Assembly: GCF_021556615.1 (NCBI RefSeq)
Contig: NZ_JAKGGD010000007.1
Span: 124,001 to 188,000 of the forward strand
DNA: 64,000 bases
Reading direction: 5' to 3'
Source of the DNA: Paracoccus salsus
GTDB taxonomy: Bacteria > Pseudomonadota > Alphaproteobacteria > Rhodobacterales > Rhodobacteraceae
Below, piece by piece: positions 1-8,908 of the stretch; within the stretch, counting starts at the first letter, position 1, and each line of letters opens with the position of its first letter. The notes beneath the pieces are model-generated. The model was given only the letters and a program-made list of their open reading frames with translations. It ran no database searches and had not been told where the DNA came from. The translations under genes were made by a program, and so were the position numbers.

Positions 1-543
1 GACAGTTTCGTCCCGCTCGAGGATCGGATGACCCGTGCCCGGCGCGCGGGCGCCGCGCTGTTCCTGTCGCTGCATGCCGATGCGCTGCCTTCGGGGCAGG
101 CCGCGGGGGCGACGGTCTATTTGTGGAACCCGGCCTCGGACGATCGCGCCGCGCAGCAACTGGCGCTGCGGCATGACCGCGCGGATCTGCTGGCCGGCAT
201 CGATCTGGCCGGCGAGGACGACATGCTGGTCGCTACGCTGATGGATTTCGCGCGCACCGACACCCAGCCGAGATCGGAGAATTTTGCGCGCTGGCTGACC
301 TCGCGGATGGCGCTGATGGGGATCGGGATGCATGGCAGGCCGGTGCAGGGCGCGGCTTTCTCGGTGCTGAAATCGCCCGACATGCCCTCGGCGCTGCTGG
401 AACTGGGCTTCATCTCGGACGAGACGGACCGCGCCAACCTGACCGATCCGGCGTGGCGCGCGCGGATGGTCGAGGTGGTGGCCGACGCGGTCACGGGCTG
501 GGCGCGCGACGATGCCGTGCGCGCGGCGATGCTGCGGCGCTGA
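1..543 (+). CDS. N-acetylmuramoyl-L-alanine amidase, C-terminal part (cut by window edge)
   Basis: The reading frame is open from base 1, so only the C-terminal ~180 residues are present. Visible Amidase_3 features are the FLSLHADAL strand (His of the zinc site) near the start and ALLELGFISDETD, which carries the catalytic Glu region, followed by the usual N-x-L-x-D-P-x-W-R end. The family hydrolyses the amide bond between muramic acid and the stem peptide and splits septal peptidoglycan in the periplasm. It lies just upstream of a PBP1A gene, so two cell-wall enzymes are adjacent, as often seen in Rhodobacterales. The family call is firm; AmiA/B/C subtype cannot be decided from this part. 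Confidence 0.88.
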   Translation, partial: DSFVPLEDRMTRARRAGAALFLSLHADALPSGQAAGATVYLWNPASDDRAAQQLALRHDRADLLAGIDLAGEDDMLVATLMDFARTDTQPRSENFARWLTSRMALMGIGMHGRPVQGAAFSVLKSPDMPSALLELGFISDETDRANLTDPAWRARMVEVVADAVTGWARDDAVRAAMLRR

Positions 544-583
544 GCGGGCCGCGCGCGCGGCACGGTGATGACCCAGTGTTGTT

Positions 584-612
584 TTGACCCGTGGCCGGCC
601 GGCCGCTATAGA
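584..612 (+). promoter_or_regulatory. Candidate sigma70 promoter for mrcA
   Basis: TTGACC (584-589), a 17-base spacer and TATAGA (607-612) match the -35/-10 consensus well. It sits 29 bases before the GTG at 641. Because these bases look like a promoter, the in-frame TTG at 584 is unlikely to be the start of mrcA. Inference from sequence only. Confidence 0.55.
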
Positions 613-640
613 CGGGCAAGTGATTGAAAGGCGTTCGGAC

Positions 641-3190
641 GTGTTGCGCAGCATCCTGTCATTCTTCGGTGCGATCTTTTCCTGGGTCGTGACGGCCGGC
701 TTCTTCGCGGCGCTGACGCTTGGGGGCATTTTCTGGGTCTATTCGCGCGATCTGCCCAGCCACGAGGCGCTGGCGCAATACGCGCCCAAGACCATCAGCC
801 GGATCTATTCGGGCGAGGGTCGGCTGATCGACGAGTTCGCCGAGGAACGCCGCCTGTTCGTGCCGGTCGAGGAAATTCCCGACCTGGTGAAGGAAGCCTT
901 CATCAGCGCCGAGGACAAGAATTTCTACGCCCATCCCGGCTATGACGTGCGCGGCATCTTCGGCGCGGCCTATCAGGCGGTCAGTTCCGGCGGCGCGACC
1001 ATGCGCGGCGCCTCGACCATCACTCAGCAGGTGATGAAGAACTTCCTTTTGTCCAGCGACCGCAGCGTCGAGCGCAAGGTCAAGGAACTGATCCTGGCCT
1101 CGCGGCTGGAGCGGACGCTGTCCAAGGACCAGATCCTGGAGCTGTATCTCAACGAGATTTTCCTGGGCCAGAACAGCTTTGGCGTCGCCGCCGCCGGGCA
1201 GACCTATTTCAACAAGTCCCTGGCGGAACTGGCCCCGCACGAGGCCGCGATGCTGGCAGCCATGCCTCAGGCGCCCGGGCGGTATCACCCGGTGCGGGCC
1301 AAGGAACGGGTGACCGAACGGCGCAACTATGTCCTGCGCGAGATGTGGCAGAACGGCCATCTCGAGAGGGCGACCTACGAAGCCGAGGCCAGGCTGCCGC
1401 TGAAATCGGTCCAGAACGGAGATTATCCGTCCTTCAACAGCCAGATGCCGGCCCGCGACTACTTCACCGACGAGATCCGCCGCCAGCTGAGCCGCGAGTT
1501 CGGCCACGAGGAGTTCTTTGGCGGCGGTCTGACGATCCGCGCCACGGTCGAGCCGCGGCTGCAGGAATCGGCCGCGAACGCGCTGCGCGTCGCGCTGGAG
1601 GATTACGACCGGGGCCGCGGCGTCTGGCGCGGGACGGGCGAGACGATCGCATCCGAGCAGCGCAAGGACGAGGCCGCCTGGCGCGGCGCGCTTTACGAAA
1701 CCCGCGTTCCGCGCGACATTCCCGGCTGGTATCCGGCGGTCGTGCTTGAACTGGGGGCGAACGACGCACGGATCGGCATCGAGGGCATCGAGGAGGATGC
1801 CGACGGCCACTGGGTCCCGGCGCAGGACGTGACATGGGCACGCAAGCTGCGCGCGGACGGATCGCTTGCGCCCAGGGCCCAGGTCGCCGGCGACCTGGTC
1901 GCGGTGGGCGATGTGGTCCTGGTCCGCGCCCTGACCCGCGATGGCAGCGACGACTTCATGCGCTGGAGCCTGCGGCAGGTTCCGCAGGTGCAGGGCGGGT
2001 TCATGGCGATGGACGTGAATACCGGGCGTGTGATGGCGATGCAGGGCGGGTTCAGCTATCAGTCCTCGGTCTTCAACCGCGCGACGCAGGCCATGCGGCA
2101 GCCTGGGTCCAGCTTCAAGCCCTTCGTCTATGCCGCGGCGCTGGACAACGCCTATACCCCCGCCACCATTGTCGTGGACGAGCCGATCCGCATCGATACG
2201 CCCTACGGCTTGTGGGAGCCCAGGAACGCCTCGGGCCGTCACTACGGTCCGACGCCGCTGCGGACCGGGATCGAGCAGTCGCGCAACCTGATGACGATCC
2301 GCATCGCGCAGGATATCGGCATGGACACGGTGGCCCGGTATGCCGAGAAATTCGGGGTCTATGGACGGCTTCAGCCGTTTCTGGCCAACGCGCTCGGCGC
2401 TCAGGAAACCACGCTGTTCCGGATGGTGGCCGCCTATGCGATGTTTGCCAATGGCGGTGAGCGGGTCGAGCCGACCCTGGTGGACCGGGTCCAGGACCGG
2501 CGCGGGCGAACCGTCTATCGCCACGACAAGCGGGTTTGCGAGACCTGCGGCATGCAGGCCCTGCCGGCTGGCGAGGGTCCGGTGATCGACAGCAACCGCG
2601 AACGCGTGATGGATGCCGTGACCGCCTATCAGCTGACCTCGATGATGGAGGGCGTGGTCCAGCGCGGTTCGGGCAAGGGCGTCGACCTGCCGGTGCCGAT
2701 CGCCGGCAAGACCGGCACCACCAACGACGCGAAGGATGTCTGGTTCATCGGTTATTCCAGCAACATCGTCGCCGGCTGCTATCTGGGCTATGACCAGCCG
2801 CGCACGCTGGGGTCGAACGCCTATGGCGGCACGCTGTGCGTGCCGGTCTTCAACGCCTTCATGCGCGAGGCGGTGCGGGAATTCGGCGGCACCGAGTTCA
2901 AGGTCCCGCCGGGCGGGCACTGGGTCAAGATCGATCGCGTCACCGGCCAGCGCCTGCCCGACGACGCCAGCGGCGCGAACGTCATCGCCGAGTATTTCCG
3001 TGACGGCACCGATCCCGACTGGCTTTCGCCCTATATCGTCTCGGGCTTCGGCGATGGCGACGTGGTGCTGCCATGGCAGGCCGGAGCCTCGGCGCGCGAG
3101 GCCACCTCGATCACCACCTCGACCGGTCAGCGCAAGGTCATCCCCAAGAAGACGGATTTCGGCACCATGTCGTCGGGCGGATTGTACTGA
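641..3190 (+). CDS. mrcA: Penicillin-binding protein 1A (bifunctional transglycosylase/transpeptidase)
   Basis: About 849 residues, normal for class A PBP1A. An N-terminal membrane anchor is followed by the GT51 transglycosylase domain (EDKNFYAHPGYD, GASTITQQVMKN, RKVKE), an OB-like insert, and the transpeptidase domain with SxxK (PGSSFKPF), SxN (SRN) and KTGTTND motifs. It polymerises glycan strands from lipid II and cross-links peptides on the periplasmic side. GTG 641 was chosen: it has AAAGG 9 bases upstream, and the longer frame from TTG 584 would start inside a good promoter. It follows the amidase gene by ~100 bases, probably with its own promoter. All catalytic motifs are intact. Confidence 0.95.
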   Translation: MLRSILSFFGAIFSWVVTAGFFAALTLGGIFWVYSRDLPSHEALAQYAPKTISRIYSGEGRLIDEFAEERRLFVPVEEIPDLVKEAFISAEDKNFYAHPGYDVRGIFGAAYQAVSSGGATMRGASTITQQVMKNFLLSSDRSVERKVKELILASRLERTLSKDQILELYLNEIFLGQNSFGVAAAGQTYFNKSLAELAPHEAAMLAAMPQAPGRYHPVRAKERVTERRNYVLREMWQNGHLERATYEAEARLPLKSVQNGDYPSFNSQMPARDYFTDEIRRQLSREFGHEEFFGGGLTIRATVEPRLQESAANALRVALEDYDRGRGVWRGTGETIASEQRKDEAAWRGALYETRVPRDIPGWYPAVVLELGANDARIGIEGIEEDADGHWVPAQDVTWARKLRADGSLAPRAQVAGDLVAVGDVVLVRALTRDGSDDFMRWSLRQVPQVQGGFMAMDVNTGRVMAMQGGFSYQSSVFNRATQAMRQPGSSFKPFVYAAALDNAYTPATIVVDEPIRIDTPYGLWEPRNASGRHYGPTPLRTGIEQSRNLMTIRIAQDIGMDTVARYAEKFGVYGRLQPFLANALGAQETTLFRMVAAYAMFANGGERVEPTLVDRVQDRRGRTVYRHDKRVCETCGMQALPAGEGPVIDSNRERVMDAVTAYQLTSMMEGVVQRGSGKGVDLPVPIAGKTGTTNDAKDVWFIGYSSNIVAGCYLGYDQPRTLGSNAYGGTLCVPVFNAFMREAVREFGGTEFKVPPGGHWVKIDRVTGQRLPDDASGANVIAEYFRDGTDPDWLSPYIVSGFGDGDVVLPWQAGASAREATSITTSTGQRKVIPKKTDFGTMSSGGLY

Positions 3191-3293
3191 GCCGGCCTGT
3201 GGCATGGCGTCCCGCGAAGGCCGGGGGGCTCGCCGCCCCCCGGACCCCCCGGACCCATCCTCGCGAATGTCGGCCCGCCGGCCCGGCGCGGCC

Positions 3294-3758
3294 TCAGGGG
3301 CAGGGCTGGTTCGTCCAGGCATCCGGATCGGTCGCGCGGTAGCATCTCTGCCGGGTGCCGTAGCCGGACGGGATCGCGAAGACGCGCCCCTCGACCTGCG
3401 GATCCGGGCGCAGGTCGAATTCGACGACATGCTGCATCGTCCGGACCGAGTCGTCGGCCAGCTGGTTCAGGGTCAGGACCACCGCACCGCGCCCGTCACC
3501 GGAATAGGCGTCCAGGGTCTCGCTGTAATTGCCCTCGACCGGCTCGCTGCTGCCAAGCCCGGCCTGCAGCGCAGCCGCCGCCTCGGGCAGCAGCTCGGCC
3601 CCGCTCAGCCCGAGCGTGGCCGTATCCTGCAGGGCATAGTCGGCCGGGTTCAGCGCCGGCGCGGTCGGCCAGTCGCCGGTGGTGGTCGTGCCCGGCGACG
3701 GGGCACAGGCGGCCATGGCGAGGCACAAGGCGAGGGTCATCGAATAGCTGCGCATCAT
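3294..3758 (-). CDS. Small exported lipoprotein, function unknown
   Basis: 154 residues. It begins with a hydrophobic signal and a lipobox-like LAMAACAPS, so it is probably cleaved and lipidated at that Cys and anchored in the membrane. The rest is a small soluble domain with two late Cys (QRCYRA and the C-terminal NQPCP) that could pair. I do not recognise the family. The start was set at ATG 3758 because AAAGGAG lies at proper distance from it, whereas it almost touches the in-frame ATG at 3767. It faces convergent mrcA, with no obvious operon partner; the DNA behind its start is a decayed kinase gene. Confidence 0.7.
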   Translation of the reverse strand: MMRSYSMTLALCLAMAACAPSPGTTTTGDWPTAPALNPADYALQDTATLGLSGAELLPEAAAALQAGLGSSEPVEGNYSETLDAYSGDGRGAVVLTLNQLADDSVRTMQHVVEFDLRPDPQVEGRVFAIPSGYGTRQRCYRATDPDAWTNQPCP

Positions 3759-3964
3759 GATCGGCATCTCCTTTCGGACCTTGCAAGAACACGGGGCGGG
3801 GTTCCCCGCAGCGATGGTCCGTATCATGCGCCTGCGCCGCGCGCATTTCCAGACCGCCTGCGTCCGCCGCCCCAGCGGACGTACCTGCGGACACCCGTGC
3901 GGACACCCCTGCCGACGCAAGCGCTGCCGGACGGGAGGTCGGCCGGAAACGCGCGGTCCGGTCG

Positions 3965-4545
3965 CGGCGATCGCCTCTTCCAGCGCCGAGGCGATGGCGC
4001 GCAGCATGATCCAGCTCGACGCGGCTCCGGGATCGATATGGCCGATCGACCGCGTGCCAAGCCTGGCCGAACGGCCGCGCCGGGATTGCATCCCGACGGT
4101 TGCCTTCATGCCGGCCTCGTCCCCGTCGCATAGAGCGGCCCCGACGACGCGCCCACCGCGTCCAGGAAAGCCCTGGCCATGCGCCCGCAACCGGCCTCGA
4201 TCGTCTCGTCCCGGGTTGCGCTGGACAGCACGTCCTGCACGGCTTTCCAGCCGATCTCCGTGGTGACGCCGTGATCGAGGCGCCGGCCATGTCCAGCGAG
4301 GTCGCGTATTCCCCGACCCGCGAGCGATGGATGCTGACGCCGCGCGCATTCAGCACCTGCCTGAGGCGGTCGACGATGATGCAAAGCTCGACCAGCGCGG
4401 TCGAGCCCAGCCCGTTGACCAGCACGGCGACCCGGTCGCCGGGGTCGGGCGCCATCTCGGACAGGATCGCGGCCAGCCGATCGTCCGTGACGCGATCCGC
4501 GCTCGCCAGCGTTTCGCGCCGGATGCGGCCCGGCCCGGGCACACG
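3965..4545 (-). pseudogene. Remnant of dihydroxyacetone kinase (DhaK C-terminus plus DhaL pieces)
   Basis: Three minus-strand frames give consecutive pieces of one family. About 4545-4266 matches the DhaK C-terminus (RVAVLVNGLGSTALVEL, VGEYATSLDMAGASI). About 4267-4106 matches the DhaL middle (ARAFLDAVGASSGPLYATG). About 4109-3965 matches the DhaL end (MKATVGMQSR, RSIGHIDPGAAS). The N-terminal DhaK domain with the substrate-binding His is absent, and the pieces are joined by frame changes and deletions. In life the enzyme phosphorylates dihydroxyacetone or a related triose in the cytoplasm. The order (K then L) suggests an ATP-dependent DhaK-DhaL fusion or operon that has decayed. It lies directly behind the zip gene. 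Confidence 0.75.
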
Positions 4546-4555
4546 CTGCCGCCGC

Positions 4556-5338
4556 TCAGCCCAGCCAGACATCCAGAAACAGCATGATCACGAGCCCGAT
4601 TGCCAGACCCAGCGTCGCCTGCCTCTGGTGCCCGCAGCGATGGGTTTCGGGGATGATCTCGTGGCTGATGACATACAGCATCGCACCCGCCGCGAAGGCG
4701 AGGCCCCAGGGCAGGAGCGCCGTCGAGAAGGTGACGACCCCGGCCCCGATGAGGCCGCCCAGAGGCTCGACCAACCCGGTCAGCGCCGCGACCCCCCAGG
4801 CCCGCGATCTTGAATACCCCTCGGCCAGCAGCGAAACCGCCACGGCGAGCCCCTCGGGCGCGTTCTGAAGCCCGATCCCGATGGCGATGGGCAGCCCGCC
4901 CTGAAGCCCGCCCCCGCCAAAGCCGACGCCCACCGCCAGACCTTCGGGAAAGTTGTGGATCGTGATTGCGATGACGAACAGCCAGACCCGCTGCAACGAG
5001 GCCGCCCGGCCCCCCTCGCGCCCGGTCTGGAAATGCTCGTGCGGCAGATATTCGTTCATCAGCGCGATGGCGCCCATGCCGATGAGGATCGCGATGCAGA
5101 CGATCGCAGCGGGCCCGGCGCGGCTGTCATGGCGAGACCCGGCGGCCTCCAGCGCCGGGATGATGAGCGAAAAGAACGAGGCCGACAGCATGACTCCGGC
5201 CGCAAATCCAAGGGCAAGATCGCGGGTCCGAGGCGAGGGCACGCGCCCGAACAGGACCGGGATCGCGCCGATTGCGGTCATCAATCCTGCCGCCAGGCTG
5301 CCCAGGAAACCCAGCATGAGAGGCGAGAGCGTGGTCAC
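4556..5338 (-). CDS. ZIP-family divalent metal transporter
   Basis: 260 residues with about eight hydrophobic segments. The ZIP signature is clear: HNFPEG in TM4, NAPEG in TM5 (metal-binding His/Asn/Glu), a His-containing loop (HEHF) between TM3 and TM4, and a conserved EIIPETH near the end. The family moves Zn2+ or related cations into the cytoplasm. The start is GTG 5338, with GGAAAGGA upstream on the minus strand. The next feature downstream is the dihydroxyacetone kinase remnant, so it now appears to be a stand-alone gene. Metal choice cannot be told from sequence alone. Confidence 0.88.
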   Translation of the reverse strand: MTTLSPLMLGFLGSLAAGLMTAIGAIPVLFGRVPSPRTRDLALGFAAGVMLSASFFSLIIPALEAAGSRHDSRAGPAAIVCIAILIGMGAIALMNEYLPHEHFQTGREGGRAASLQRVWLFVIAITIHNFPEGLAVGVGFGGGGLQGGLPIAIGIGLQNAPEGLAVAVSLLAEGYSRSRAWGVAALTGLVEPLGGLIGAGVVTFSTALLPWGLAFAAGAMLYVISHEIIPETHRCGHQRQATLGLAIGLVIMLFLDVWLG

Positions 5339-5541
5339 GGTCCGGTCCTTTCCGAGACCCGGCCGGCAACGGTGCCGGGCAGGCCGGCTCAGACCATAGC
5401 CCGCGACATGGGCCTGTCGAGTGCCCGCCGTGCCCGGGCGGGCGCGCGTCCGCTTGAAAAGCCGCGCAAGCGGACGCCGCCAAGACGCGCCGCGAATCCG
5501 TCCCGCGCCGGCTGACGCGGGGGGCGGAACGCCTCGTCCCC

Positions 5542-5570
5542 TTGTGAGTCGGTACCGTGCAAGCTATCTG
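5542..5570 (+). promoter_or_regulatory. Candidate promoter for prfB
   Basis: TTGTGA (5542-5547), 17-base spacer, TATCTG (5565-5570), 30 bases before the ATG of prfB. Pattern match only. Confidence 0.4.
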
Positions 5571-5600
5571 TCGCCCCTGAAACTTCGAGGGAAACCGCCC

Positions 5601-6728
5601 ATGCGCGCCGAGACGCAGTCCAGAATCGAGGCCATCCGCAAGTCGCTGACCCTGCTGGGGCAGCGCATGGACTGGCAGACCGCACCGCATCGTCTGGAAG
5701 AGATGAACGCGATGATCGAGGATGGCGATCTGTGGTCCGATCCGGCCCGCGCGCAGAAGCTGATGCGCGAGCGGCAGGCCCTGTCGGACGCGATCGAGAC
5801 CTATCGCCGGATCGACGACGACCTGACCGCCAATGCCGAGATGGTCGAACTGGCCGAGGCGGAGGGCGACCCCGAACTGGTCGCCGAGGCAGAGGCCAAC
5901 CTGAGATCCCTGGCCGATCTGGCCGCGCAGAAAGAGCTGGAGGCGTTGCTGAACGGCGAGGCCGACGCGAACGACACGTTCCTCGAGATCAACGCCGGGG
6001 CGGGCGGCACCGAAAGCTGCGACTGGGCGGCGATGCTGGCGCGCATGTATGTCCGTTGGGCCGAGAAGAAGGGCTACGAAGTCGAACTGGTATCGGAAAC
6101 CCAGGGCGAGGAAGCCGGCATCCGCAGCGCCGCCTACAAGATCAGCGGGCACAACGCCTATGGCTGGCTGAAATCGGAATCGGGCGTACACCGGCTGGTG
6201 CGCATCTCGCCCTATGACAGCGCCGCGCGGCGTCACACCAGCTTCAGCAGCGTCTGGGTCTACCCGGTCGTGGACGAGAATATCGAGATCACGGTGCCCG
6301 ACAACGAGATACGGATCGACACCTACCGGTCCTCGGGCGCGGGCGGACAGCATGTGAACACCACCGACTCGGCGGTGCGGATCACCCACCTGCCGACCGG
6401 GATCGTCGTCACCTCGTCAGAGAAATCGCAGCACCAGAACCGCGCCAATGCCATGGCCGCGCTGAAATCCCGGCTCTACGAGATGGAGTTGCGGCGCCGC
6501 ACCGAAAGCATACAGGCGCAGCACGACGCCAAGGGCGATGCCGGCTGGGGCAACCAGATCCGGTCCTATGTGCTGCATCCCTACCAGATGGTGAAGGATC
6601 TGCGCACCGGCGAGGAAACCAGCGACACGCAGGGCGTTCTGGACGGCGCCCTTGACACCTTCATGGCGGCGACGCTGGCGATGGATGTGGCCGGCAAGAG
6701 CCGCGCCGAGGCGCAGGCTGACGACTAG
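5601..6728 (+). CDS. prfB: Peptide chain release factor 2
   Basis: 375 residues. It terminates translation at UGA and UAA on the ribosome. Seen in the protein: an N-terminal helical domain, the stop-codon recognition stretch with SPY (residues ~203-205, where E. coli has SPF) followed by [10 protein letters not shown], and the peptidyl-hydrolysis loop GAGGQHVN (GGQ at ~248-250). The frame is continuous with no in-frame UGA near residue 25, so the autoregulatory +1 frameshift of enterobacteria is absent. ATG 5601 gives the normal RF2 length; the open frame extends upstream, but that part has no family resemblance and covers the likely promoter. Confidence 0.96.
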   Translation: MRAETQSRIEAIRKSLTLLGQRMDWQTAPHRLEEMNAMIEDGDLWSDPARAQKLMRERQALSDAIETYRRIDDDLTANAEMVELAEAEGDPELVAEAEANLRSLADLAAQKELEALLNGEADANDTFLEINAGAGGTESCDWAAMLARMYVRWAEKKGYEVELVSETQGEEAGIRSAAYKISGHNAYGWLKSESGVHRLVRISPYDSAARRHTSFSSVWVYPVVDENIEITVPDNEIRIDTYRSSGAGGQHVNTTDSAVRITHLPTGIVVTSSEKSQHQNRANAMAALKSRLYEMELRRRTESIQAQHDAKGDAGWGNQIRSYVLHPYQMVKDLRTGEETSDTQGVLDGALDTFMAATLAMDVAGKSRAEAQADD

Positions 6729-6771
6729 CATGCCGACGCCGTGCCACGCTTCGGACAGCGGCGCGGCCAGC

Positions 6772-7307
6772 ATGCCGAAGCGGCAGCTGGGCCGGGGCGG
6801 GCCCCTGGTCGGCGCTGTCGCGCTGGGGACGATGAATTTCGTCGGCAGCTATGGTGAGGCCGATTCCGGCGACGCGCTGCGCTGCATGGAAGCCTGTCTC
6901 GACATGGGCGTCGATCATCTCGACACCTCGAATGTCTATGGTTCGGGCCGCGCCGAGGACTTGCTGGCGCGGTTCCTGAAAAAGTTCCGGCACCGCGTGG
7001 TCCTGGCCAGCAAATGCGCGATCCCGCGCGATCCCGGCCATCCGTTCGACAATTCGCGGCCTTCGCACGCGACCATGGCCAGAGCGCGGCCGCGATGGCG
7101 ATCGCCTGGGTGCTGGCGCGCGGGCCGCATGTGATCGCGCTGCCGGGTTCGCGCAGCATCGCGCATATGCGCGACAACATCCGCGGCGCGACCCTCACGC
7201 TGACCGCGACCCAGAGGGACGAGATCGCGCGCCTCCTTCCCGTCGGCTGGGCGCATGGCGCGCGCCATGGCGAGGCCATGTCGCGCGGGCCGCAGCCCTA
7301 TTGCTGA
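6772..7307 (+). pseudogene. Aldo/keto reductase, internally deleted and frameshifted
   Basis: The N-terminal ~95 residues (frame of 6772) show the AKR barrel start: VALGTMNF, then MGVDHLDTSNVYGSG with the Asp/Tyr region, then VVLASK with the Lys strand. Near 7050 the frame stops making sense, and the other frame (from about 7045) continues with a typical AKR C-terminus (AAAMAIAWVLA, VIALPGSRS, LTATQRDEIARLLP) to the stop at 7307. Roughly half of a normal ~320-residue enzyme is missing, including the catalytic His strand. The gene begins right behind prfB and is probably dead. Confidence 0.78.
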
Positions 7308-7718
7308 CAGCGTGCCGCGGCGCGGCCAGGCTGCCGAAACGTGCCGCGCGGATGACGGGCCCTTGAGAGCCCGGACCGCAGACTCGGATCTGCGCCCGAA
7401 TTTGCGGGGCGGTTCCTGCGGTCAGCAAGTCAGGGCATCTTCCATCGGCGGAGGGATTGCGTGCCGTTTCGATCCTGCTCTCGCCGGTCGGCCATGCGGC
7501 CGTGACCCGCAAAGCCCCGGCCGATTTTGGGGTGACGGTGCTCGTCGTCCCGTCTGGCCATCGTCATCGCCATGATGCCGGGCTTCGTGACGCTGCGCGA
7601 TATCCTGATCCCGCTGGCGGCCATCCTCGCCGGCGCAACGCGCGCTGCATCGCGCAACCCTTGCGGTGCTGCCGAGGGTGACTACTATGCTGCATGTGCA
7701 AAACGGGGGCGCGGGCGG
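7308..7718. other. Intergenic stretch, no gene seen
   Basis: About 410 bases between the AKR remnant and the patatin gene. Short open frames here have no recognisable family or ribosome-binding site. The only item I can suggest is a possible promoter at its right end (TTGCGG 7661, TACTAT 7683). Confidence 0.5.
7661..7688 (+). promoter_or_regulatory. Possible promoter for the patatin gene
   Basis: TTGCGG (7661-7666), 16-base spacer, TACTAT (7683-7688), 31 bases before ATG 7719. Weak pattern match. Confidence 0.3.
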
Positions 7719-8786
7719 ATGGAAGACAAGAGCATCAATCTGGCCTTGCAGGGCGGCGGCGCGCATGGCGCCTTCGCCTGGGGCGTGCTGGACCGGCTTC
7801 TGGACGAGAACTGGCTGCATATCGCCGCGATCAGCGGCACATCCGCCGGTGCGCTGAACGGCGCCGCCCTGAAGGCCGGGTTGGCGCGCCATCCGGGCCC
7901 GCAGGGGCGACGTGCCGCGCGCCAGAACCTGGACTGCCTGTGGGGCGAGATCGGCCAGCTTTCGGACAACCGCATGGTGCGCTGGATGCATTCGCTGATG
8001 CCGCTGCCGCGCAGCATGCATCGCCTGACCGAGATGTTCTCGCCGGCCGCCTGGCTGGACGGGCTGAACCGGATCTTCAGCCCCTATGATTACGGCCCGT
8101 TCTACCTCAATCCGCTGGGTCCGGTCCTGCGCGAGTTGCCCTATCCGGATTTCGGCAATGATCGCGGTCCGCAACTCTTTGTCAGTGCCACGAATGTCCG
8201 GACCGGGCGTATCCGGGTCTTCACCCGCCTGGCCGTGTCGGTCGAGGCGGTGATGGCCTCGGCCTGCCTGCCGACGCTGTTCCAGGCCGTCGAGCTGCGC
8301 GATCCCGACACGGGCCGGATCGAGGCGTTCTGGGATGGCGGGTTCACCGGCAACCCGGCGCTTTTCCCGCTGTATCGGGCTGACCTGCCGCGCGACATCA
8401 TGATCGTGCACATCAACCCGCTGATCCGGGACGGGGTGCCCAAAAGCCCGGTCGAGATCACCGACCGCGAGAACGAGATCAGCTTCAACAGCGCCCTGAT
8501 GTCCGAGTTGCGGGCGATCAACTTCGTCAAGCGCCTGCACGCCGAGGAACGGCTGCACAACCGCGCCATGAAGAACCCGCTGATCCACATGATCCTGGAC
8601 GACCTGCTGATGAACGACCTGAATGCCCGGTCAAAGGTGATGCCGGCGCCCGGCCTGCTGGCACGCATGAAGAAGGCGGGGCAGGTGGCGGCGGACCGGT
8701 TCCTCAACGATCACGCCGACGCGCTGAATGTTCAGGACAGCGTCGATCTGTCCGAACTGCTTCGGGGATCAGGCGTCGTCGGATAG
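7719..8786 (+). CDS. Patatin-like phospholipase
   Basis: 355 residues. The patatin fold marks are intact: oxyanion-hole glycines (LQGGGAHGAF, residues ~8-17), nucleophile elbow GTSAG (~39-43) and the catalytic Asp in WDGGFTGNP. Such enzymes are cytoplasmic or membrane-associated lipid acyl hydrolases; no signal peptide is present. The start at ATG 7719 puts the glycine-rich loop at the normal place near the N-terminus; the open frame upstream has no family similarity. It is convergent with psuG. Bacterial members are close to proteins from PHB-producing alphaproteobacteria, but a substrate cannot be assigned. Confidence 0.88.
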   Translation: MEDKSINLALQGGGAHGAFAWGVLDRLLDENWLHIAAISGTSAGALNGAALKAGLARHPGPQGRRAARQNLDCLWGEIGQLSDNRMVRWMHSLMPLPRSMHRLTEMFSPAAWLDGLNRIFSPYDYGPFYLNPLGPVLRELPYPDFGNDRGPQLFVSATNVRTGRIRVFTRLAVSVEAVMASACLPTLFQAVELRDPDTGRIEAFWDGGFTGNPALFPLYRADLPRDIMIVHINPLIRDGVPKSPVEITDRENEISFNSALMSELRAINFVKRLHAEERLHNRAMKNPLIHMILDDLLMNDLNARSKVMPAPGLLARMKKAGQVAADRFLNDHADALNVQDSVDLSELLRGSGVVG

Positions 8787-8908
8787 ACCGGCCGGACCCC
8801 GCCCCCGCCTCGCCCTGCGAAGGGCGTCCTGCAAGGCTGCAAGGGCCGGAGCGGCGGGGTCTCGGGGTGACGCAGCCGCGGATCGGAACGGCCGGGATTC
8901 GCGCCCGG

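Noticed and set aside
659..3430. 923-codon open frame antisense to mrcA
   Set aside because: Composition (His/Arg/Asp/Gly-rich) is typical of the antisense shadow of a high-GC gene; the plus-strand gene has all PBP1A motifs.
5601..5700. Programmed +1 frameshift in prfB
   Set aside because: No in-frame TGA or CTTTGA near codon 25; the frame is continuous.
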